A stretch of DNA of 18,611 bases from an uncultured Clostridia bacterium (GTDB lineage Bacteria; Bacillota; Clostridia; Oscillospirales; Oscillospiraceae): assembly GCA_937858235.1 (NCBI GenBank), contig CALLZZ010000129.1:1-18611 (forward strand), read 5' to 3'. Positions within the stretch are counted from its first letter, which is position 1. Every line of letters starts with the position of its first letter. Shown in pieces: positions 6,544-13,861 of the stretch. Below the pieces are notes generated by a model. It made no database searches. It was not told where the DNA came from and worked only from the letters and a program-made list of their open reading frames with translations. Both the position numbers and the translations under genes were made by a program.

Positions 6544-7182
6544 ATGGCAGATTACATTCAGACAAGAAACCAACTTCGTGGAATGCAATTGGTGGACGCA
6601 TTGAAAAAACGCAATATTCAGGCCTGCTATGTTAACACAAAGGAAGACGCACTGGCTCAGGCTCTGGCCTGGATTCCCGAGGGTAGCAGTGTAGGCTGGG
6701 GCGGTTCAGTCAGCATTGAAGAAATTGGTCTAAAGGATGCCATCCGGATGGGCAACTACGTGGCGCTGGATCGGGAGGCTGCTGCTACTCCGGCGGAAAA
6801 GGATCAAATTATGCATAATATTCTCAGTAGCGATTACTTTATTACCAGCGCCAACGCCATTGCCGAGGACGGTACTATGGTCAATATAGACGGCATGTCC
6901 AACCGGCTGGCCGCCATGTGCTACGGTCCAGAACATGTGCTCTATATCATCGGTATGAACAAAGTCGTCAGCACTCCTGAGGACGCTTATCATCGAGCCA
7001 GAACCGAAGCTGCTCCCATCAACGCGATGCGCTTCGATTTGCAAACCCCCTGCCGCCAAACCGGATGCTGTTATGACTGTCAGTCCCCTGATACCATCTG
7101 CTGCCAGATTCTCATTACCCGACACAGTCGGATTCCCGGCCGCGCAATGGTCATTTTAGTCGAAGCCCCTCTCGGCTTCTAA
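6544..7182 (+). CDS. LUD-domain protein (LutC/YkgG-like lactate-utilisation family)
   Basis: This 212-residue protein matches the LUD (LutC/YkgG) fold: GSSVGWGGSVSIEEIGL at about 48-64, a central SSDYFITSANAIAEDGTMVN (95-114), and YGPEHVLYIIGMNKV (127-141). The C-terminus has a cysteine cluster (C170, C175, C176, C179, C186, C187; pattern TPCRQTGCCYDCQSPDTICC), typical of the stand-alone clostridial LUD proteins and suggestive of a metal or Fe-S site. LutC acts with LutA and LutB in L-lactate oxidation, but neither is present here, so that role cannot be assigned; many orphan LUD proteins are uncharacterised. The SD AAGGAG (6532-6537) lies 6 bases before the ATG. It has its own promoter and a probable terminator, so it is probably monocistronic. 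Confidence 0.85.
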   Translation: MADYIQTRNQLRGMQLVDALKKRNIQACYVNTKEDALAQALAWIPEGSSVGWGGSVSIEEIGLKDAIRMGNYVALDREAAATPAEKDQIMHNILSSDYFITSANAIAEDGTMVNIDGMSNRLAAMCYGPEHVLYIIGMNKVVSTPEDAYHRARTEAAPINAMRFDLQTPCRQTGCCYDCQSPDTICCQILITRHSRIPGRAMVILVEAPLGF

Positions 7183-7206
7183 TTCTCCTACCATAAGAAT
7201 AAAAAC

Positions 7207-7245
7207 GGCTCCCTGATCTACGTCTGGGAGCTATTTTCTGTTTTC
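7207..7245 (+). terminator. Probable terminator of the LUD-domain gene
   Basis: GCTCCC (7208-7213) pairs with GGGAGC (7226-7231), extended by a G-T wobble, around a 12-base loop. TATTTTCTGTTTT follows. The A-rich flank at 7200-7205 could also make it work on the minus strand. Confidence 0.6.
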
Positions 7246-7363
7246 ACAGCCCTTTTATCAGGGTTTTCAACACATCCACCGCCGGCTCCAGTAGCGCATC
7301 TGGAACCACATACTTATCCGTATGGAGTCCACCGCAATGGTTTGGATCGTTTGCCGCTCCTGC
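7244..7363 (-). pseudogene. Short C-terminal coding remnant, unidentified (weakly M20 peptidase-like)
   Basis: On the minus strand, 39 codons ending in TGA at 7244-7246 read like a real protein end (NDPNHCGGLHTDKYVVPDAL, then LLEPAVDVLKTLIKGL in overlapping text). An in-frame TGA lies immediately upstream, and no start or SD is available. The pattern HTDKYV followed by an amphipathic helix weakly recalls the C-terminus of M20-family metallopeptidases/amidohydrolases, from memory only. The neighbouring DNA up to about 7440 may hold further decayed sequence in another frame. It lies in the gap 7183-7584, which has no intact gene. Confidence 0.3.
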
Positions 7364-7518
7364 TCAGACCGCTCCGGCATCCCATGGATTGTCTCACGCA
7401 GGACGTGAACGGAATTCGGTATCATTTCTCTCGCCTTTTCCTTCTATCGACTTTCTTTCTCCTATGATAGTACAAGCATTCATATGCTGCAAATCTTATT
7501 TCAACCTTGAAATCACAT

Positions 7519-7547
7519 TTTACTTTTTGCAAAAAACAGACTACAAT
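7519..7547 (+). promoter_or_regulatory. Candidate promoter of the EamA transporter gene
   Basis: TTTACT (7519-7524) and TACAAT (7542-7547) are 17 bases apart, 37 bases upstream of the ATG at 7585. The -35 is a weak match. Confidence 0.45.
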
Positions 7548-7584
7548 GGTAACCATAATTTTACCGCTAAAAGAGGGTTTATTT

Positions 7585-8496
7585 ATGAAGCAAAAACAGA
7601 GCTACCCGTTCGTATTATTGACTGCGTTCGCCTTCGGAACGATGGAAATCGCGCTTAAAATTGCTGGAGATGCCTTTACTTCCTTGCAATTAACCTTTCT
7701 TCGCTTCCTCATTGGCGGTCTCATCCTGCTTCCCTTCGCCCTGAACAATCTGCACCACCGCAGCTATCGCCTGACCTTGGGCGATTGGGGGTACCTGTTG
7801 CTACTGGGTGTGGTTAACATCTGTTTCAGCATGACTCTGTTTCAAATCGGGGTCATGATGACCAACGCCAGCCTGGCTGCCATTATCATCTCCATTAACC
7901 CTGTGTTTACGATGCTCTTTGCTCACTTCTTGGTCTATGACCACTTTACCAAGCAAAAGGCTGTGGTGCTGATTTTAAGTCTGATGGGGTTGATTATCGT
8001 TTCCAATCCAGAAAATCTCATCCATGGAACTGGCATACATGGCGTTCTTATCGTGCTGCTCGCATCCATCGGATTCGGGTTCTATACCGCGCTCGGGAAA
8101 AAACGCATCGACAAAATTGGCGGTCTAACTCAGAACAGCCTTAGCTTTCTGCTTGGTTCTGGGGTGGAATTCCTGATCCTTCTCGGAAAAGGCGAGCCGA
8201 TTTTTTCCGGCATTACCATCCACACCGTTGGTGTACTTCTTTATGTAGGCATTGTTGTCACCGGTTTGGGTTATGTTTGTTACATGAAGGCCATCGAATT
8301 ATCCAATCCCTCCACCGCCTCAATTGCTTTTTTCATAAAGCCTGTTGTAGCCATTACCCTTTCTGCTGTCATCCTGTCGGAATCCATCACCTGGAATGTG
8401 ATCGTCGGCACACTGCTGATTTTAATCGGCTGTGCCTATAATCTCACAAAAGCCTCAACCCACCACACCGCCGCTCAGGTCGAACGTGATCCCTAG
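7585..8496 (+). CDS. EamA-family (DMT superfamily) transporter
   Basis: This 303-residue integral membrane protein has two EamA repeats of about five hydrophobic helices each (about 7-140 and 155-290), the usual ten-helix drug/metabolite transporter layout. FLRFLIGGLILLPFAL in the first repeat and the NPSTASIAFFIKPVVAITLS helix near the end are typical. Family members export amino acids, nucleosides or other small metabolites; the substrate here is unknown. The ATG at 7585 is preferred because AAGAGGG (7571-7577) lies 7 bases upstream and the protein then starts MKQKQSYPF. The open frame back to 7507 adds residues without an SD and runs into the predicted promoter. It is monocistronic, converging on spoIVB. 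Confidence 0.9.
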   Translation: MKQKQSYPFVLLTAFAFGTMEIALKIAGDAFTSLQLTFLRFLIGGLILLPFALNNLHHRSYRLTLGDWGYLLLLGVVNICFSMTLFQIGVMMTNASLAAIIISINPVFTMLFAHFLVYDHFTKQKAVVLILSLMGLIIVSNPENLIHGTGIHGVLIVLLASIGFGFYTALGKKRIDKIGGLTQNSLSFLLGSGVEFLILLGKGEPIFSGITIHTVGVLLYVGIVVTGLGYVCYMKAIELSNPSTASIAFFIKPVVAITLSAVILSESITWNVIVGTLLILIGCAYNLTKASTHHTAAQVERDP

Positions 8497-8524
8497 CGAT
8501 GCACCTATCGCTGTTTTTTTATTT
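8494..8524 (+). terminator. Terminator of the EamA gene overlapping its stop codon
   Basis: AGCGAT (8495-8500) pairs with ATCGCT (8507-8512), and T8514-T8520 follow as a run of seven T. The stem begins inside the TAG stop codon (8494-8496). Confidence 0.75.
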
Positions 8525-8576
8525 GTTCACTTCTTTCAGGTCTTTTTAAGATGCCTCTCTATTTTAGCCGCCAAAC

Positions 8577-8620
8577 ATAACAAACAAACGGAGTGCTTTC
8601 GCACTCCGTTTGTTTGTTAT
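8577..8620 (-). terminator. Terminator hairpin of spoIVB, 20-bp perfect stem
   Basis: Arms 8577-8596 and 8601-8620 are perfectly complementary over 20 bases with a 4-base loop; on the minus strand the loop is GAAA, a GNRA tetraloop. The spoIVB stop codon (8617-8619) lies within the first arm. The T-tract is interrupted (GTTTGTTTGTTAT). Lying between convergent genes, it may act in both directions. Confidence 0.8.
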
Positions 8621-9687
8621 CGTTCTGTATCTAGCATGGTTTCCGCAAAGATGCCGTATCCTCTTGTTGGGTCGTTGACTAGTACGTGAGTGACTGCCCC
8701 TACTAACTCTCCGTCCTGTAAGATCGGCGAGCCAGACATGCCTTGGACAATGCCGCCGGTGATACTCAGCAACCTTTCATCGTTGACCTGGAGCAAGAGA
8801 TTGCGGGTATTGTCTCCCAACTCGGGATAAATACGCAAAATCTCCACCGTATACTCCTCGACCTTTTCCCCTTCTACATTGCATCGAATGACTGCTGCGC
8901 CAGTGCGCACCTCACTCCGCTTGGCAACCGGAACTGCCTCGCCATCAAACGCATGAGATTCGGTGTGGCCAAATACCCCGCCGCTTCCGTTAGCAAACAA
9001 AGTGCCGATGTCCTTCGTCAGATCAAAGGTTCCGTGGAGCTGACCCGGTTCCGACTTCTTCCCTGGGACAACCGCAGTAACAGAAGAGGACATAATCCCG
9101 CCGGACCGAACTGGAATCAGCAGTCCTGTATCCACATCGTTAATGCCATGCCCCAGGGCTGCAAAGGTCTTAGTCACAGGATCAAAATAGGTGACCGTAC
9201 CGATGCCAGCCATGGAATCCCGCAGCCAGGCACCCAGCTTATACGTCCCGTCCGCCAGACAGGGAGCTGCCTCCGCAGTGACCTCCATTTTTCTGCCTTT
9301 TCGCAACGCCTGAATCTCTATCGCCTTGCCTCCGGCATTTCGCACCAGCGCCTCAACTTCTTCAATGGAATTCACCGATGCGTGATCCACTTGGGTAATA
9401 ATATCTCCTACTTCCAGTCCACTGTCTTTGGCAGGCCAGATGCAACCATCCCGTGTGCTGATTTCCGACAGCGCTACCACCATAACGCCTTTGGAAAACA
9501 GTTTAATTCCAACCGTCTTGCCCACCGGAACCAGACTCTTTGGCCGTTCCGCTTCTGCCGTACAGACCACTGCCGGCTGATCTGCCCCAGTGTAAATTTT
9601 GCCAGCCAGAACGGCACAGCTGACCATCCCGAGCAGGACACAGACGGCAATGGTAAACCAACCCCATACGCTCTTTCCCTCTTTCAA
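8617..9687 (-). CDS. spoIVB: SpoIVB serine peptidase (sigma-K checkpoint)
   Basis: SpoIVB is made in the forespore, enters the space between the two membranes and triggers processing of pro-sigma-K. Numbering from a TTG at 9687 gives 356 residues: a single N-terminal membrane anchor (about 8-29), a PDZ domain (about 55-135), and a trypsin-like peptidase domain with His180 (FAALGHGIND), Asp303 and Ser318 (GGIVQGMSGSPI), spaced as in the B. subtilis H/D/S triad. VTHVLVNDPTRGYGIF is a further family hallmark. TTG is favoured because a GGGGGA is 6 bases upstream and the anchor then sits at the terminus. The open frame continues to a GTG at 9831 (404 residues) without an SD, so the start is uncertain. 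A sigma-G-like CATATTA occurs at 9733-9739 (minus) without a clear -35. spoIVB is usually adjacent to spo0A; here about 3 kb separates them. Confidence 0.95.
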   Translation of the reverse strand: MKEGKSVWGWFTIAVCVLLGMVSCAVLAGKIYTGADQPAVVCTAEAERPKSLVPVGKTVGIKLFSKGVMVVALSEISTRDGCIWPAKDSGLEVGDIITQVDHASVNSIEEVEALVRNAGGKAIEIQALRKGRKMEVTAEAAPCLADGTYKLGAWLRDSMAGIGTVTYFDPVTKTFAALGHGINDVDTGLLIPVRSGGIMSSSVTAVVPGKKSEPGQLHGTFDLTKDIGTLFANGSGGVFGHTESHAFDGEAVPVAKRSEVRTGAAVIRCNVEGEKVEEYTVEILRIYPELGDNTRNLLLQVNDERLLSITGGIVQGMSGSPILQDGELVGAVTHVLVNDPTRGYGIFAETMLDTER

Positions 9688-9971
9688 ATTGAATTCCCCC
9701 GCTTCCACTTCTGCTTGCGCTTTTTGGCGCACCTTTAATATGACCGAAGCAGCCGAAAAAAAGCGCTGGAAAACTGGCAATGTGCGGTGCCTTTGGTTAA
9801 CCCATTTTTGCCATCCCTCTGGCCCAGTCACTTTGCCGATTTGTCAGGAAAAAATTTTGAAAACTGTACGGGTTTTCCCCTTTGTTTCATGGAGATGAAA
9901 CTGATCTCAATCATGTAACAAGCAAAAAATAATGCTTTCTGTTGCCTTAGTTTTGTTACAATTTGAAGCGA
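9688..9971 (-). other. Region upstream of spoIVB
   Basis: No independent gene is seen. It may encode a 48-codon N-terminal extension of SpoIVB (9688-9831). An 8-bp inverted repeat TGTAACAA/TTGTTACA (9914-9921 and 9953-9960) encloses 31 bases including a run of T on the minus strand. It could be an operator or a poor terminator of the upstream GH25 gene; neither is certain. Confidence 0.35.
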
Positions 9972-10796
9972 CTATTCCTTTTTTTCATTGTTATCGCAAA
10001 AATACAAATTTAAATCAACTTTACCGTTAACTCCATCCAATGTAGCAGAATCGGAATACTGCCACATTCGAATCTGATAGGCAAAATTTGGACTGCTGCT
10101 GTTATAGTCCGCATACCAAATGTCAATGCCTGGTAACTGTGCCAGGTCATAGCTCAAATATCCCAGCATTCCATTGCAGTAAATTGCAGGTTCATATCCA
10201 GCCTCTCGAATCACTGCGCAAAAGGCCGCTGCACACTGGGTTACCGTATCCTCTGTTACCGTTTCCGTTCGTGCTGTTCCAGGCTCTACGTTATCAATGT
10301 ACTCCCAGTCATAGGCCACATTCATGGTTACATCGTAGTCTTTTATGAGGGTAAGAAGATAGTTCGCCTCTTCTTTTGCCTCTTCCGGAGTGATAGCCTG
10401 GGAGAAAAAGTACACGCCTACCTTCACGCCATTTTTTACGGCATGTTTCAAATTATATGCAAACATACTGTCCTTGACCAGCACACCTTCTTTATAGCCA
10501 CGATAACCCATGCGAATCATCGCAAAATCCACTTTTTTTGCAACCTTTTTCCAGTTGATTTTCCCCTGGTGGGCCGATGCGTCTATACCAGCCAAATACT
10601 TGCCGCCGGCATAGGTAATCGTACCGTCCTTCTGGATGGAAAAATCTGCTGCGTTCAGCGTGCTGCCGGGAATGCTGCTATCCACCACTACGGTCCGTCC
10701 GCCTACTGTTACGGTCTCCTGATTCAGCCAGGCACATCCGCTTTGCAGACCCAAAATTGCCAGGGCCAGACAAAAACACCACAGTTTCTTTCTCAC
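9972..10796 (-). CDS. GH25-family muramidase, predicted lipoprotein
   Basis: The 274-residue protein begins at a GTG (10796) that lies 8 bases after GGAGGTG (10811-10805). The start gives a lipoprotein signal: basic RKK, a hydrophobic core and the lipobox LQSGC with Cys21, so it is probably anchored outside the cell membrane. A GH25 (Chalaropsis-type lysozyme) domain spans about 68-266, with GIDASAHQG (Asp72), YDWEY (Asp163 and Glu165, the D-x-E catalytic pair), WYADY (Asp230) and MWQYS (244-248). Such enzymes cleave the MurNAc-GlcNAc bond of peptidoglycan. A short beta-rich segment (28-64) precedes the domain. An ATG-like start at 10850 would lack the SD and disrupt the signal peptide. It sits upstream of and on the same strand as spoIVB, with 175-284 bases between; a sporulation role is only suggested by context. 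Confidence 0.92.
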   Translation of the reverse strand: MRKKLWCFCLALAILGLQSGCAWLNQETVTVGGRTVVVDSSIPGSTLNAADFSIQKDGTITYAGGKYLAGIDASAHQGKINWKKVAKKVDFAMIRMGYRGYKEGVLVKDSMFAYNLKHAVKNGVKVGVYFFSQAITPEEAKEEANYLLTLIKDYDVTMNVAYDWEYIDNVEPGTARTETVTEDTVTQCAAAFCAVIREAGYEPAIYCNGMLGYLSYDLAQLPGIDIWYADYNSSSPNFAYQIRMWQYSDSATLDGVNGKVDLNLYFCDNNEKKE

Positions 10797-10829
10797 GTTC
10801 CTCTCACCTCCAGCGTTATCGGTTACAGG

Positions 10830-10858
10830 ATAACACAAAATTCGACTCACTGTATCAA
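10830..10858 (-). promoter_or_regulatory. Predicted promoter of the GH25 gene with internal GTCGAA site
   Basis: On the minus strand TTGATA (10853-10858) and TGTTAT (10830-10835) are 17 bases apart. The spacer contains AGTCGAA (10841-10847), one base off the Spo0A box. The -35 overlaps the T-tract of the MATE terminator. Confidence 0.55.
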
Positions 10859-10894
10859 AAAACCGTGAAGTTTTTCAAACAACTTCACGGTTTT
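10857..10894 (-). terminator. Terminator of the MATE gene
   Basis: 10859-10872 (AAAACCGTGAAGTT) and 10881-10894 form a perfect 14-bp stem with an 8-base loop. On the minus strand a run of six T ends at 10857. It begins 14 bases after the MATE stop. Confidence 0.9.
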
Positions 10895-10907
10895 GAACGC
10901 TTTCCAA

Positions 10908-12308
10908 TCAAGGGCAGTCCAGAGGATCAATGATCCGCCGTTTCATCCGCAGGAAGAAGTACAGAGATAAGGTCACAGACATCAGCTCTGCGATCAGGAA
11001 TGACCACCAGACGGCAGACAGTCCGCCCACTTTTGACAGAATATACGCCGCCGGCAACAGAACCAGCAACTGCCGCCCCATGGAAACCAACATGCTGTAG
11101 AAAGCATGTCCCAAAGCCTGCAGGGACGTAATCAACACAATACTGATGGCTGCAATGGGGAAATGGAATCCAATGATGCGCAGAGCCGGAATGCCGATGT
11201 CCAGCATCTGATCCGATGCGCTGAAGAACCCCAATAATACATTCGGAATCGTCTCAAAGAGAATCAATCCCACCACCATGAAGCATAGGGCATAACAAAT
11301 ACCCAGCTTTAGCGTTTTCATCATGCGGCTTTTTTTGCGGGCACCATAGTTATACGCCATGATCGGTACTAACGCATTATTCATTCCAAAGACCGGCATG
11401 AAGAAGAAGGACTGGAGTTTAAAGTATACCCCAAACACCGCCACCGCAGTGGTGGTGAATGTCACCAAAATTAAGTCCATACAGAAGGTCATGACGCTGC
11501 CAATGGCTGACATAATGATGGATGGAATACCTACGCTGTAGATTCGACCAATGATCTTTCTATCCGGGTGAAAAACTTGGGACAAGCTAACACTGATGCC
11601 ATGGTTCTTTTTTTGATTCAGAATGATTCCGACCACACAGGCGACACACTGCCCGATGCAGGTTGCAACCGCAGCACCGGCAACCCCTAATTGGGGGAAA
11701 AATCCAACGCCAAAAATAAATATGGGATCCAAAATGATATTGATTATGGCGCCGGTCATCTGGGTCACCATGGTGAAGACCGTCATACCGGTTCCCTGCA
11801 TCACTCGCTCAAAGGCAATCTGCAAATACAGCCCGATACTGCAACAGCAGCAGATACGGAGATATATCACACCGTCCTCAACAATTTTCATGTTCTGACT
11901 GACCTGAACCATGTAAAAGGGACGCACTGCAACAATGCCGATTATCACAAACACAAGAAAACTGCACAGCGCCAGAAATATTCCGTTGTTTGCAGCCTTA
12001 TTGGCCAGCGCCTGGTTCTTCTCTCCCAGGGATTTAGACAGCAACGCGTTTATGCCTACGCCTGTCCCGACGCCAACCGAAATCATAACCGTCTGCATGG
12101 GAAACGCCAAGGAGACGGCGGTCAGCGCATCCTCACTGAGCATAGCTACAAAAATGCTGTCCACAATATTATAACAAGCCTGAACCAGCATGGATAAAAT
12201 CAGAGGCAATGCCATTGTAAACAACAGCTTATTCTCGGGCATAACCCCCATTTTGTTCTCTCTGTTCAGAGATGTATTTTGTTCCATCCTTCTCTTCATC
12301 CCTTTCAT
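10908..12308 (-). CDS. MATE-family efflux transporter
   Basis: This polytopic membrane protein of up to 466 residues has about 12 hydrophobic helices in two homologous halves, the MATE (multidrug and toxic compound extrusion) architecture. The first half starts LLFTMALPLILSMLVQACYN with VDSIFVAMLSEDALTAVSLA, and the second includes IGRIYSVGIPSIIMSAIGS and FGMNNALVPIMAYNYGARKK, all typical of the family. These carriers export cationic drugs or metabolites in exchange for Na+ or H+; the substrate is unknown. The start is uncertain: ATG 12308 lacks an SD and would leave a very short leader, while ATG 12287 (MEQNTSL) and 12251 (MGVMPEN) have purine-rich sequence upstream. It is monocistronic, with its own promoter and terminator. 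Confidence 0.93.
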   Translation of the reverse strand: MKGMKRRMEQNTSLNRENKMGVMPENKLLFTMALPLILSMLVQACYNIVDSIFVAMLSEDALTAVSLAFPMQTVMISVGVGTGVGINALLSKSLGEKNQALANKAANNGIFLALCSFLVFVIIGIVAVRPFYMVQVSQNMKIVEDGVIYLRICCCCSIGLYLQIAFERVMQGTGMTVFTMVTQMTGAIINIILDPIFIFGVGFFPQLGVAGAAVATCIGQCVACVVGIILNQKKNHGISVSLSQVFHPDRKIIGRIYSVGIPSIIMSAIGSVMTFCMDLILVTFTTTAVAVFGVYFKLQSFFFMPVFGMNNALVPIMAYNYGARKKSRMMKTLKLGICYALCFMVVGLILFETIPNVLLGFFSASDQMLDIGIPALRIIGFHFPIAAISIVLITSLQALGHAFYSMLVSMGRQLLVLLPAAYILSKVGGLSAVWWSFLIAELMSVTLSLYFFLRMKRRIIDPLDCP

Positions 12309-12318
12309 AACGGCATTG

Positions 12319-12361
12319 TTCGACAGTATAGCATTATACTACAGTTTTCCCATGACAGCAA
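12319..12361 (-). promoter_or_regulatory. Predicted promoter of the MATE gene with exact Spo0A box at the start site
   Basis: On the minus strand TTGCTG (12356-12361) and a perfect TATAAT (12333-12338) are 17 bases apart. An exact TGTCGAA (12319-12325) falls where transcription should begin. An AGTATA-GCAT-TATACT inverted repeat (12325-12340) overlaps the -10. A protein bound to either would be expected to repress. Confidence 0.65.
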
Positions 12362-12430
12362 CAAGCGACTCAACATTCTCTGTTTCGCCTATGATCGCCG
12401 CATTTCCCCACCTGATTCCGAATACCTGCA

Positions 12431-12470
12431 CAAAATAAGGAGCCGGTTTCCTGGTCTGAAACCGACTCCT
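12431..12470 (-). terminator. Terminator of the HAD-SGNH operon
   Basis: 12438-12450 and 12458-12470 pair over 13 positions with one C/A mismatch, around a 7-base loop. TTATTTTG follows on the minus strand. It starts 16 bases after the SGNH stop. Confidence 0.8.
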
Positions 12471-12486
12471 GCTGTACTTCAATCTG

Positions 12487-13122
12487 TCAGTCCTGTGCGG
12501 ACAATACTGCCTGAATCTCCGGAATGATCCGTCTCGCAAAGGTGCCGTGTCCGGCGGAACTAAAGTGCGCTCCGTCCTCATCCAACTTCACTCCCCAGGT
12601 TCCCGCATCCAAGAATCCAATCCCCAGCTTGTGAGCCAAAACCTCGTAATACCGCCCAAGCTCTCTTGTCACCTGAACTGACGCCTCGTCATAATCGTAG
12701 TATTCCATTGCCCGTGCGTCTACCGGAACCGGGGCAATCAACAGATAGCGGGTAGGAATTCCCTCAAAACAGGTGTGCGCCTGAATATCCACCAACATCC
12801 GCTCCAGATTGGCTGTAATTTCTTCTGCACTCTTTCCCCCATAGCACAGCCGTGCATCATTGATCCCCAGCATCACCGTCATCAAGGCCAAGGGCTTGTG
12901 GGTTTCCATAAACCCTTTCACAAACTCCATCCCATTGCGTCCCGGTACATCCGGATCCTGAAAGCAGATGGTTCTGCCGTTTAAACCCGCCTCACAAATC
13001 AATGCCTCCGGCCCCATGGCCTCATTCAATCGCCCTGTCCATCTGACCTCGTAGTCAAACCGTCCAGTGTACAGAGAGTAACCGCGAGTATTCGAGTCGC
13101 CAAAGCATAAAACCTGTTTCAT
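12487..13122 (-). CDS. SGNH/GDSL-type hydrolase (arylesterase-like)
   Basis: The 211-residue protein carries the four SGNH blocks: FGDSNTRGY with nucleophile Ser10, Gly46 in the AGLNGR segment, Asn88 in MLGINDARL, and Asp183/His186 in DEDGAHFS. These enzymes are serine esterases/acylhydrolases, and this variant resembles the small arylesterase/acyl-CoA thioesterase group. The true substrate is unknown. There is no signal peptide, so it should be cytoplasmic. The ATG at 13122 puts GDS near the N-terminus as in the family, and GAGGAAGG lies 10 bases upstream; the open frame to 13197 overlaps the HAD gene and adds unrelated residues. Only 25 bases separate it from the HAD gene, and a shared promoter and terminator bracket the pair. 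Confidence 0.9.
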   Translation of the reverse strand: MKQVLCFGDSNTRGYSLYTGRFDYEVRWTGRLNEAMGPEALICEAGLNGRTICFQDPDVPGRNGMEFVKGFMETHKPLALMTVMLGINDARLCYGGKSAEEITANLERMLVDIQAHTCFEGIPTRYLLIAPVPVDARAMEYYDYDEASVQVTRELGRYYEVLAHKLGIGFLDAGTWGVKLDEDGAHFSSAGHGTFARRIIPEIQAVLSAQD

Positions 13123-13147
13123 CGTTTCGTTTCCTTCCTCGTTCTCT

Positions 13148-13789
13148 CTACAGCAGCGCCAGCAGCTCGTCCATTGTATTTGCAAACTGCTTCGCACCCT
13201 TTGCCTCTAATAATTCCCGATCTCGGAATCCCCAGGTTACAGAAATGCAGTCTAATTCCGCATTGGAGGCCGTTTCCAGATCCACTTCCGAATCCCCTAC
13301 ATAAACTGCGCTGCCCGTTTCCCCTCCCAGCAATTGCAGGGCATAGTCTACCATGTCCCGCTCCGGTTTCCGGCGCAATCCCGCTTTTTCGCCAACGCCA
13401 ACAGTGATTTCTGGAAACCACTGCTTCATCAAGATTTGCACAGAGGAATCCGGTTTGTTGGACACCACGGCCATGGGAATTCCTCGGTTCTTCAGCGTTC
13501 GAATCAGCTCCTGCACACCGTCATACGGTGCGGTTTTGATCTGATTATGTGCCTTGTACCAGCTCTGCATGGTGGTATAGGCTGCCTCAAACTGAGGATT
13601 TTGGGCACCGTCTGGCACCGCCTGCTCCATCAGGTTGAGAATCCCGTTACCCACAAACCGGCGAATCTCCAACCGGGTTCGCGGCGGCGCGCCAATGGTA
13701 GAAAGCGCATAGTTACAGCTGTCCATCAGATCGTCCAGGGTATCCAGCAGGGTACCATCCAAATCGAATATGACCATATCATAGCTCAT
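13148..13789 (-). CDS. HAD-family phosphatase (phosphoglycolate phosphatase-like)
   Basis: This 213-residue subfamily IA haloacid-dehalogenase hydrolase has all four motifs: DLDGTLLDT (nucleophile Asp9, acid/base Asp11), VVSNK (Ser110), Lys141 in RRKPERD, and GDSEVD (Asp166, Asp170). The alpha-helical cap lies at about 15-85. It is closest in appearance to Gph/PgmB-type phosphatases, which remove phosphate from small metabolites such as 2-phosphoglycolate; the real substrate cannot be read off. The ATG follows GGAGG (13799-13803) by 9 bases. A promoter lies just upstream, so the gene starts its own two-gene operon with the SGNH hydrolase rather than depending on the spoIIA operon 72 bases upstream. 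Confidence 0.92.
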   Translation of the reverse strand: MSYDMVIFDLDGTLLDTLDDLMDSCNYALSTIGAPPRTRLEIRRFVGNGILNLMEQAVPDGAQNPQFEAAYTTMQSWYKAHNQIKTAPYDGVQELIRTLKNRGIPMAVVSNKPDSSVQILMKQWFPEITVGVGEKAGLRRKPERDMVDYALQLLGGETGSAVYVGDSEVDLETASNAELDCISVTWGFRDRELLEAKGAKQFANTMDELLALL

Positions 13790-13819
13790 AAAAAATTGCC
13801 TCCAATCACTATTGAAGGC

Positions 13820-13848
13820 ATTATATCAAACTCTGTCTTTTCTCGCAA
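13820..13848 (-). promoter_or_regulatory. Predicted sigma-A promoter of the HAD-SGNH operon
   Basis: On the minus strand TTGCGA (13843-13848) and a perfect TATAAT (13820-13825) are separated by 17 bases, in the 72-base gap after sigF. Confidence 0.75.
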
Positions 13849-13861
13849 TGGCAACCGGCCA

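Noticed and set aside
8743..9738. 331-codon plus-strand open frame
   Set aside because: It is antisense to spoIVB, whose protease and PDZ motifs are unmistakable, and it has no SD or recognisable domain.
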